From the NCBI GenBank assembly GCA_024235035.1, contig JACKNE010000015.1, positions 59,061 to 123,060 of the forward strand: a DNA stretch of 64,000 nucleotides, in the 5' to 3' direction. Both the position numbers and the translations under genes were made by a program. A model generated the notes under the pieces. It was not told where the DNA came from. It saw only the letters and a list, made by a program, of their open reading frames with translations, and did not search any database. Positions 57,837 through 64,000 of the stretch are shown here, one piece after another. This DNA is from Gammaproteobacteria bacterium (GTDB lineage: Bacteria; Pseudomonadota; Gammaproteobacteria; Competibacterales; Competibacteraceae). Position 1 is the first letter of the stretch, and the number at the start of each line of letters is the position of its first letter.

Positions 57837-58198
57837 TGGCCTATGATTTCATGAATTTTGCAACTTTATAATAGCTTGGCATGATATCGCCTGGAGGCTT
57901 GAAAATACATGACCTCAATGGCTTGGGAATCGGTTGTTCCCGGCGGGTCAGAATAGATCGTCCGGCAGGTCACGATGAGTGAAGGAGCATGGTCTTCGGG
58001 TCAGAATGGGCGCACTGCTCGGTTTATTGCTTGCTGAGTCGGATGCGTAGTGTTGCAGGGCCGATTGTTTAGATTGCATGGCATTTATTTTGCTAAATCG
58101 AGCCGCCAGGCTAGTGGCGCTATCGTGTCAGTAGCCATCATTGCCAGACCTTTCACCTAATTTTATGACCGAATGATTTAACTTACAGGAGCGCAACT
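57837..58198. other. Non-coding junction between helicase remnant and orphan gene
   Basis: 362 bp with no supportable gene. It is the likely breakpoint region of the truncated helicase and includes the promoter of the gene at 58199. The decamer GGGTCAGAAT occurs twice (near 57945 and near 57998). I find no transposase fragment or terminal inverted repeats. Confidence 0.45.
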
Positions 58199-59041
58199 AT
58201 GCCTTTTCCCTCTGTTTTACCTTACCAGCTGGTGAATAAGTACCGGGATCCAGGAATCGTAACCGATGCTGGCACCATTCAAATGAATCAGTACATGTCT
58301 TCGAATCCGTCGAACGGCGGCAACGACAACTGCGCGAGTCTGCTGGGTAATCTTCGGAAGATGAAGGATCAAGGCGCTGGTCCAGCCCTGGTCGATATGG
58401 TTGGGGGATCTCGCCTCGATATTCTGATCAAAGGGCAAGGTCGGCCCGAAGATTTCGCCACTGTTTGGAATTTCATGTGTCGAAACAAGGATCACCTGAA
58501 AAAGATTAAAGTGGATGTACGCAGTCGTCGCACTAAATCAGGCAAACTCGGCGAGATCGAAAACTCTGGCAATATTTTCGATCTTTATTTCAAGGGAAAC
58601 AGTGATATGGAAGCAATTCAACGGATGATAAAGGATCGTTTCTTTGGAATCGATTGTGTTGGATTCGTAGCGAATTACATGATTTACGCTGGCCTCTGGG
58701 ACAAATATTACGGTGCTAATCCAAGTCAGTGGGATGATTGGTTCTTCACAGAGGAGGTGAAAAAGATTGAGGACATCGAACCACTCAACATTTTGCTTTG
58801 GAATGGTCATATTGCGATCGTTGATTGGGTTTGGTCGATGGACGGTAAAACCGCTAAGGTCGATATTTGTCAGAGTTCCAGCGGTGGTCCGCAATGCAAT
58901 GAATATGTCAAAATCACCGAAACGAATGCAAAGACCTATAAGAACCGTAAGGCGTTTAAACTCTCCGAAGGAACGCCCAAACTGCCTGTCGACGGGAATG
59001 TGTACATCATGAAGCGAAAAGGCTTGGACTTCTATAGTTGA
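58199..59041 (+). CDS. Orphan protein with NlpC/P60-like Cys/His pattern
   Basis: 280 residues, AGGAG eight bases before the ATG. The middle reads FFGIDCVGFVANYMIYAGLW (Cys about 153) and later LLWNGHIAIVDWVWSMDG (His about 204). This spacing and context, a Cys at the start of a helix after a small hydrophobic turn and a His in a beta strand, resemble NlpC/P60 or other papain-like cell-wall amidases. No signal peptide or membrane segment is seen. Codon and base use are visibly more A/T-rich than in neighbours, suggesting transfer. It could be a secreted effector, a peptidase of another type, or something unrelated; no immunity-like gene is adjacent on the same strand. Confidence 0.65.
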   Translation: MPFPSVLPYQLVNKYRDPGIVTDAGTIQMNQYMSSNPSNGGNDNCASLLGNLRKMKDQGAGPALVDMVGGSRLDILIKGQGRPEDFATVWNFMCRNKDHLKKIKVDVRSRRTKSGKLGEIENSGNIFDLYFKGNSDMEAIQRMIKDRFFGIDCVGFVANYMIYAGLWDKYYGANPSQWDDWFFTEEVKKIEDIEPLNILLWNGHIAIVDWVWSMDGKTAKVDICQSSSGGPQCNEYVKITETNAKTYKNRKAFKLSEGTPKLPVDGNVYIMKRKGLDFYS

Positions 59042-59072
59042 GTTACTACGATAGCCTTGAATGAATTCTCCG

Positions 59073-59125
59073 CTGTTTCGAGGTGAGGCTCTGGATATTG
59101 AGCCTCGTTCTCAGTCCAACCTACC
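59073..59125. repeat. Degenerate relative of the 18813 palindrome
   Basis: GTTTCGAGGTG followed after a short insert by AGCCTCGTTCTCAGTCCAAC and CTACCC resembles the right arm of the element at 18813-18895 (GTTTCAAGATG...TCTCGTTCCTCAGCC...CTACC). It lies between the orphan gene and the MocR regulator 3' end, which are convergent. The match is partial. Confidence 0.4.
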
Positions 59126-59166
59126 CATGTTTTTAATTTGGTCAAGCAGTGGTTTTACGCCTCTGT

Positions 59167-60654
59167 TCAGCCTAGCGCCCGTTCCAAGAAGCGCAGCAGG
59201 TCCGGGTGGCTGGACGACGCCAGGTTGAAGCGTAGCCACGACGACGGCAGTTGGCCAGGCGAGAACAAGTTGCCGGGCGCCAGCAACCAGCGTTGTTCGT
59301 AGGCGCGGGCTGCCAGGGTATGGCTGTCGCAACCGGCGTCTAGCCAGGCAAACATGCCCCCCTGCGGATCGGCAAAAATCCGTAGACCCAACTGCTCCAA
59401 CCGGCTCAACACCGGTTCGCGTCGCCCAGCCAACCGTCCGCGCAGCCGCTCGATATGCTTGCGGTAATGGCCTTCCGCCAATACTTGATACATCACCCGT
59501 TCACCGAGTTCTGGCGTCGTCAGCGCCGCCAGCAGCTTGCGATCGGCCAGCGTTCGCGCCAGCTCGGGTTCGCTGGCGATGAACCCAACTCGCAGGTTGG
59601 CGGCTACGGTCTTGGAAAAGCTGCCGATATAGATGACCCGCCGCAATTGATCGAGCGCCGCCAGTCGTACCGCCGATGATTCGCAGAAATCGGCATAAAT
59701 ATCGTCTTCGATCAATAAGACATCGTATTGTTCGGCCAAGCGCAGTATTTGAAATGCTTTCGCCGAAGACAAGGAAGTGCCAGTCGGGTTGTGTAGGACC
59801 GAGGTGGTGACGTACAGCGGTGGCCGGTGTTCCTGTAAGAGCTGTTCAAGTATCGCCAAATCCGGGCCGTCGCTCTGGCGGGGTACACCGACCGGGCGTG
59901 CACCGAGCGCAGCGAACATGCCAAACATCAGAAACCAGCCAGGATCATCCACCAGCACTGCATCGCCTGGTCGTAGAAATTGTCGGGCGAGTAGATCGAG
60001 CGCCTGGGTCACTCCGGCAGTGAGGACGATTTGTTCCGGTGCGGCGGCGATCTCGATTTCAGCTAGTTTGACCTGCAATTGCTTGCGCAACGGTGTGTAA
60101 CCTTGGGGTTCGCCATAGCTGAGCAGCGGCGTGCTATCGCCCCGGGTCGTGGCCCGCAATCCGCGACCGAGCAAGGTGCTGTCCAGCCAGTCTGGCGGCA
60201 ACAGCCCCGAACCGGGCATCCGTTCCGGGGGTAGATCCTGGAACATAGCCCGCACCAGCCAGACGACATCGAGAGTCGGTGGCGTCGGGTCCACTGTCGG
60301 TGGTGCGGTCAGAGCATGACGTTCACGAACATAAAAACCTGATCCGCGCCGCGATTCCAGATAACCCTGCGCCACCAGCCGTTCATAGGCTTCGACGACG
60401 GTAAAACGCGACACGCCATGTTGGTCGGCGCACTGCCGGATCGAAGGCAGGCGACTGCCGGGGCGTAGCAGACGCTGATCGATGCGATGGCGTAATCCGT
60501 TGACTAGTCGTTCGACCAGCGTCGCGCCCGGTTCGCCAACCAAGGGTTGGTGAGTTTTGGTCAGGGGAGCGTGCGCACTTGCCGCATGGCCGATAACGGA
60601 TTCCTTCTCCTCGGTGGTAGGGAAGTGAGTACTTACCACCTCATTCATTGTCAT
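59167..60654 (-). CDS. MocR-family (GntR/aminotransferase) transcriptional regulator
   Basis: 495 residues: an N-terminal GntR winged helix (about 45-115; LPSIRQCADQHGVSRFTVVE, ESRRGSGFYVRE) fused to a class I aminotransferase-like domain. PLP residues are visible: HNPTGTSLS, LIEDDIYADF and the Lys in YIGSFSKTVAANLRVGF. Such MocR regulators sense PLP or amino-acid-derived ligands. It is divergent from a LysE-type exporter with the two start codons overlapping in the ORF extensions, so it probably controls that gene. The ATG at 60654 or at 60648 could be used. Confidence 0.92.
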   Translation of the reverse strand: MTMNEVVSTHFPTTEEKESVIGHAASAHAPLTKTHQPLVGEPGATLVERLVNGLRHRIDQRLLRPGSRLPSIRQCADQHGVSRFTVVEAYERLVAQGYLESRRGSGFYVRERHALTAPPTVDPTPPTLDVVWLVRAMFQDLPPERMPGSGLLPPDWLDSTLLGRGLRATTRGDSTPLLSYGEPQGYTPLRKQLQVKLAEIEIAAAPEQIVLTAGVTQALDLLARQFLRPGDAVLVDDPGWFLMFGMFAALGARPVGVPRQSDGPDLAILEQLLQEHRPPLYVTTSVLHNPTGTSLSSAKAFQILRLAEQYDVLLIEDDIYADFCESSAVRLAALDQLRRVIYIGSFSKTVAANLRVGFIASEPELARTLADRKLLAALTTPELGERVMYQVLAEGHYRKHIERLRGRLAGRREPVLSRLEQLGLRIFADPQGGMFAWLDAGCDSHTLAARAYEQRWLLAPGNLFSPGQLPSSWLRFNLASSSHPDLLRFLERALG

Positions 60655-60696
60655 GGTGATGACTCCAGGCCAGTCAGGATTAGATGCTCAATACAG

Positions 60697-60740
60697 AGTG
60701 GTAATTGTCTTTGAAATTGTATCTGCACTGTACTGGTTAA
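60697..60740. promoter_or_regulatory. Possible MocR operator half-sites
   Basis: AGTGGTAA (60697-60704) and ACTGGTTAA (60732-60740) lie in the same orientation 35 bp apart, in the 130-bp region between the divergent MocR and LysE genes. Related GGTAA-type direct repeats are known as MocR/PdxR operators. Assignment is inference from position. Confidence 0.3.
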
Positions 60741-60784
60741 AAGCGCTAATGTATATCCTCAAATCCCTGTCAAGGAATCACTAT

Positions 60785-61420
60785 ATGTTACTGGAACCCT
60801 TTGCATTCGCGCCCTGGGTGGCACTAGGGCTATTTACTTTCACTACGTCGATCACTCCGGGACCCAATAATCTGATGTTGACCGTCACTGGCGCTCAGTT
60901 TGGCCTGCGCGCCACTGTGCCGGCGATGGCGGGTATTCTAGGCGGCATGAGTTTGTTGATCGGACTATCGGGTGCTGGGGTAGTTGCGTTGCTACTGGCG
61001 GTGCCAGGGTTGGAAACCATGCTGCGCGCCCTGGGATTGGGCTATCTGCTATGGCTGGCGTGGAAATTATGTGCGCCTGACGCCCGGCTGAATCAGCGGG
61101 AGATCCATCGGCCGTTGACTATGATCGAAGCGATCCTGTTCCAATTTGCCAATCCCAAAGCTTGGATGATGGCGGTGACCGCCGCCACTACCTTTTTGCC
61201 AGGCTTGTTACCGGTCGGAGCAGGCGCGGGCGATCAGGCGGTAGCGACACTGGCGGTTGCGTTGTGCTTCGTTCTGATTGGAGGGCCTTGCATTGCCTGT
61301 TGGGCGATCCTCGGTGCGGCATTGCAGCGCCAGTTGCAACAGGGATCGCGTTTGCGCCAGTTCAACACGGTCATGGGTTTCCTGCTGGCGGTGACTGCGC
61401 TGGGTATGCTGTGGGTTTAG
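60785..61420 (+). CDS. LysE/RhtB-family amino-acid exporter
   Basis: 211 residues with about six membrane helices and the signature FTTSITPGPNNLMLTVTGAQ near the N-terminus, plus ILFQFANPKAWMMAVTAAT later. Family members export lysine, homoserine, threonine or cysteine and related compounds. The start at ATG 60785 has AAGGAA upstream and gives a clean helix 1; the frame is open to 60653. It is divergent from the MocR-type regulator, a frequent arrangement. Substrate cannot be decided. Confidence 0.9.
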   Translation: MLLEPFAFAPWVALGLFTFTTSITPGPNNLMLTVTGAQFGLRATVPAMAGILGGMSLLIGLSGAGVVALLLAVPGLETMLRALGLGYLLWLAWKLCAPDARLNQREIHRPLTMIEAILFQFANPKAWMMAVTAATTFLPGLLPVGAGAGDQAVATLAVALCFVLIGGPCIACWAILGAALQRQLQQGSRLRQFNTVMGFLLAVTALGMLWV

Positions 61421-61459
61421 CCGCTGGTAGTGGTGGCGATGCCGACTATACGGTGAAGA

Positions 61460-62177
61460 AAAATGCGGGAATTAGGCATGAACGATTGCTATCCGCCCGT
61501 GAGCCGGTTAGTTTTAGCAAGTTTTAAAAACCAAATCCAAAGAACCTCACGAGGACCCCCATGACCCGATCCCTACTGCGGCCCTTGGCCATCCTGATGC
61601 TCTGTGGTCTGGCCGGTGCAGCCCAGGCCGCCGGTGACCCCCAAGCCGGTCAGAGCAAGTTTGCCACTTGCGCCGGTTGCCATGCCATCCCTGGTTACAC
61701 GAACGCCTATCCGACCTACCATGTGCCCCGCTTGGGCGGCCAGCATGCCGACTACCTCCTGTCGGCGCTCAAGGCCTATCAGGCAGGCCAACGCCAGCAC
61801 CCGACCATGCAGGCCAACGCCTCCCCGCTCAGTGAGCAGGATCAGCAGGATATTGCCGCCTATCTGGCTCACTTCCCGTCTGCCGCCGCGCCTTATCCAG
61901 TCCAGGGCAATGCCGTCGCTGGCAAGGCCAAGAGCGTGACCTGCGCCGCGTGTCACGGTGCAGACGGCAACGGCGCCATTCCCCTGTATCCACGCCTGGC
62001 CGGTCAGTATGAGGATTATCTGCGCACGGCATTGACGCGTTACCAGTCAGGAGCCCGTCAGAACGCCGTCATGAACGGCATGGCCAAACCCCTGTCTGCA
62101 CAGGATATCGCCGATCTGGCCGCCTATTACGCCAGCCAGCCCAAGGGCTTGGTCACCGTCCAGCAGGAGTGAAAAAG
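61460..62177 (+). repeat. 718-bp inverted repeat, copy 2 (cytochrome c4 gene plus upstream)
   Basis: Counterpart of 36621-37338 in opposite orientation, 24 kb away. Identity starts at AAAATGCGGGAATTAGGC, 101 bp before the ATG, and ends at GAAAAAG just after the TGA. The left flank belongs to the lysE 3' region and the right flank to a separate 100-bp gap, neither of which resembles the flanks of copy 1. Confidence 0.92.
61561..62172 (+). CDS. Cytochrome c4, copy 2
   Basis: Dihaem cytochrome c4 of 203 residues, identical to the product of 36626-37237 apart from one residue (GQYEDY here). Both CXXCH sites, the signal peptide and the probable axial methionines are intact, so both copies should be functional. 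It has the same 101-bp upstream segment and ribosome-binding site, so copy-specific control would have to come from sequences further upstream. It sits 140 bp after the LysE gene and 111 bp before the convergent SagB-like gene. Confidence 0.93.
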   Translation: MTRSLLRPLAILMLCGLAGAAQAAGDPQAGQSKFATCAGCHAIPGYTNAYPTYHVPRLGGQHADYLLSALKAYQAGQRQHPTMQANASPLSEQDQQDIAAYLAHFPSAAAPYPVQGNAVAGKAKSVTCAACHGADGNGAIPLYPRLAGQYEDYLRTALTRYQSGARQNAVMNGMAKPLSAQDIADLAAYYASQPKGLVTVQQE

Positions 62178-62283
62178 GCTGATCATCAGGTCGAGGTAGA
62201 AGGATGATGCCTGTCGAGCAATGCAGGCAACCGGTGCTGATCGTCTTAAGGAAAGACGATCTCTCTGACGCTGAAGAAGGTGT

Positions 62284-63909
62284 TCATGATCGCCGCAGGT
62301 GGGCGTAGGGCGGTAAGGTCTGTATGCGCCGGTCCTCGACAGGTCCGCCGACGGTAAAGTGATAGAGCGATTGCCACATCAGGTCGTCGAGTTTCAACAA
62401 TCGATGCAAGGCATCGTCGAAGAAACAACCGATGCCGGTGGCGCGAATCCCGGCAGCTTCCGCTTCCAGATAGAGAATTTGCCCCAGTAAGCCGGTTTCC
62501 CAGAATAGCTCTCGGTACACCCACGGCGCGTTCTGGAGCGGACCGGCGAACTCAGTCAGGAAACCGACTGCGAAGCAGGCATCGGCAGCGATGTCCTGAT
62601 GGCAGGAAATCATCTGCGCCGTTTTGCGAGCGTCGCCTACAGCCAGCTCGTAAAGCGGCAGGTGCTCCGGGGCTTGCTCGACCGGTGCCCAAGTCCATTC
62701 GCCGCGGAGCGCTTGGCGCAATCCTGGTAGCACCTCCGCGCTGCGCACCAGTAGATAGAGGCCGGGCCGTATTCCGTCAATCCGGTGTGCAAACAGCAGC
62801 GGATGCACGCGCGGCGACCACGGCCAGGCATCAAGCGGTGGGATGTTTGGGTGCGGCAGCAGCGCGTCCAGCATCCCGAACCAGCGTTCGGCAAGCAGCG
62901 AGGTCGCACCGTCGAAAGCCACTGCGCTGCGCCGCTGGCGGATCAGCGTCGCAGCGCTGACTGGGCAGCCGAAATCGGCTGGGGGTGGACGAGATGGTGC
63001 TTGAAAAGCGGGTGCTGGGGTGGTGCTGAGCCGATGCGCGGCGCGATCGACATCCTCGATGCCAGGCCAAGCGACTTGGAAGGGACTCAGGCGGTTGGCC
63101 TGACCGGTGAAGGAGAGACCGCGCGCTAATGTGCTTGGTGACAAACCGCTAGGCGGTGGCTCCGGTCCCACCCATAACATGGCTTCCGGGCACTCGGGTT
63201 CGGCGTCGGCGAAATCTTCCGCCCGATCCAATCCTAGCAAAGCTGCAAGTTCATCATCGCCCCAGCCGGTGAGCAACTGTGCTCGCCAGCCCAGAGCGGC
63301 GGCAGCGTAGGCGATGGCGGCAATGGCATGACCGCAATCGTGTTGGCAATAGCGATAGGCGCGTAAGCCGTACTTCCAGGCTTCGCGCCAATGGATGCCG
63401 GTCAGCGCCAACACCACCCCGCCATGCAGTGTACTGCCCCAGGTGGTGGAATCTGGTGTGGCACGCTGTTCGAGCACATGATCATGGCTCAGATAATGAT
63501 GAACGCCGGCGGCTAGGTCGGGTAGGGCAGGGCAGACCAGGTACCCCTCGGTTGGGTGCAAATTGCCGCTCGACGGGTTGCAGCGCAGTGCCCAACGCGA
63601 CCCTCTGTGTTGTTTCCAGGCAGATAGTCCCAGTGCCAGTTCGAGCAGGATCGCCAGCGAGTCGCATTCGAGCCGGTAGGCGATAGGCCGTTCGCCCCGG
63701 CGTACCGACTCGAACGGTGTGGCCAAGGTGTCAGCCCGTAGCGGCAGTTCGGTGCGCGGCGCTCCGGCATAGCGGCGAAATGGGTCAGGCTGATTGAGCC
63801 AGTCGAGTCCACCGGGGCCAGGTGCATAGCGGTCCAGGTGGTGCTTGCTCGCCTGATGGTAGGTGATGATCCGCGCGAGGGGGTCAGAATCGGTATGGTC
63901 TAATTTCAT
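62284..63909 (-). CDS. SagB-type (nitroreductase-fold) dehydrogenase, two-domain
   Basis: 541 residues from ATG 63909 (the frame is open to a TTG at 63960). The N-terminal part (ASKHHLDRYAPGPGGLDWLN, NPSSGNLHPTEGYLV, YRYCQHDCGHAIAAIAYAAA) matches SagB/ThcOx-type FMN dehydrogenases, and the C-terminal half (LIRQRRSAVAFDGATSLLAE, FVEAEAAGIRATGIGCFF-type ending, here YLEAEAAGIRATGIGCFFDD) is a second nitroreductase-like domain. Such proteins oxidise azolines in peptide toxins or act on other substrates. No YcaO cyclodehydratase or precursor peptide is visible in the window, so its pathway is unknown. The 5' flank runs to the window edge. Confidence 0.82.
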   Translation of the reverse strand: MKLDHTDSDPLARIITYHQASKHHLDRYAPGPGGLDWLNQPDPFRRYAGAPRTELPLRADTLATPFESVRRGERPIAYRLECDSLAILLELALGLSAWKQHRGSRWALRCNPSSGNLHPTEGYLVCPALPDLAAGVHHYLSHDHVLEQRATPDSTTWGSTLHGGVVLALTGIHWREAWKYGLRAYRYCQHDCGHAIAAIAYAAAALGWRAQLLTGWGDDELAALLGLDRAEDFADAEPECPEAMLWVGPEPPPSGLSPSTLARGLSFTGQANRLSPFQVAWPGIEDVDRAAHRLSTTPAPAFQAPSRPPPADFGCPVSAATLIRQRRSAVAFDGATSLLAERWFGMLDALLPHPNIPPLDAWPWSPRVHPLLFAHRIDGIRPGLYLLVRSAEVLPGLRQALRGEWTWAPVEQAPEHLPLYELAVGDARKTAQMISCHQDIAADACFAVGFLTEFAGPLQNAPWVYRELFWETGLLGQILYLEAEAAGIRATGIGCFFDDALHRLLKLDDLMWQSLYHFTVGGPVEDRRIQTLPPYAHLRRS

Positions 63910-64000
63910 GCGGTGCTCGTTTGGGATGGCTATGGCGAATGGCTCAGTGTTCTGCCTCAATGATGAGAGTTACTGGATGAGCCAAATTGTACGACTCTTT

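Overview
The window reads as a stretch of gammaproteobacterial chromosome, moderately GC-rich and almost fully coding. The lineage is inferred from the gene sets: tamA-tamB, comEC-exbB-exbD-lpxK, holB-pilZ-tatD, prfC, typA, hrpA, cytochrome c4 and an OxyR with the enterobacterial cysteine pair. A class-I-type PPK2, a PHA-granule-associated protein and a PEP-CTERM protein would suit a polyphosphate/PHA-handling environmental bacterium such as the Competibacteraceae, but that placement is a guess. I saw no rRNA, tRNA, CRISPR array, prophage or intact insertion sequence.

Layout. 1-7111: minus-strand housekeeping block: cysN (cut by the window edge), cysD, dgt, ubiD, rlmD, cysM. 7240-12854: tamA-tamB for outer-membrane protein assembly. 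12855-13464: an intergenic cluster of short palindromic repeats. 13465-18659: prfC, an lrgA/lrgB pair, a DUF4239-like membrane protein, and an unknown 146-residue protein with ppk2. 19146-27026: five co-directional signalling genes (CHASE/PAS histidine kinase, Rcp-type regulator, hybrid kinase with its own HPt, HD-GYP regulator, free HPt) that look like one phosphorelay ending in c-di-GMP hydrolysis. 27060-31627: comEC-exbB-exbD-lpxK. 31681-35091: an EF-G paralogue with a DUF1015 protein, divergent from a membrane-anchored unknown (35269-36582).

36621-37338 and 61460-62177 are a 718-bp inverted repeat, each copy holding a complete cytochrome c4 gene and its upstream region, with only four mismatches that I can count. 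Between them lie oxyR, a lipoprotein, a CHASE2 cyclase with a FecR-domain protein and an FNR-like regulator, a PHA-granule protein, typA, a cold-shock gene, hrpA, a spondin-like exported protein, the nudix/tatD/pilZ/holB operon, and an accessory-looking stretch (54868-61420). That stretch has a PEP-CTERM protein, a DUF4331 protein, a truncated XPB-type helicase remnant, an A/T-richer orphan with an NlpC/P60-like Cys/His pattern, and a MocR regulator divergent from a LysE exporter. The window ends in a two-domain SagB-type nitroreductase-like protein.

The strongest unexplained items are the inverted cytochrome c4 duplication, the orphan peptidase-like gene beside the helicase remnant, the cyclase/FecR/FNR-like cluster with unusual cysteines in the regulator, and the intergenic palindrome families.
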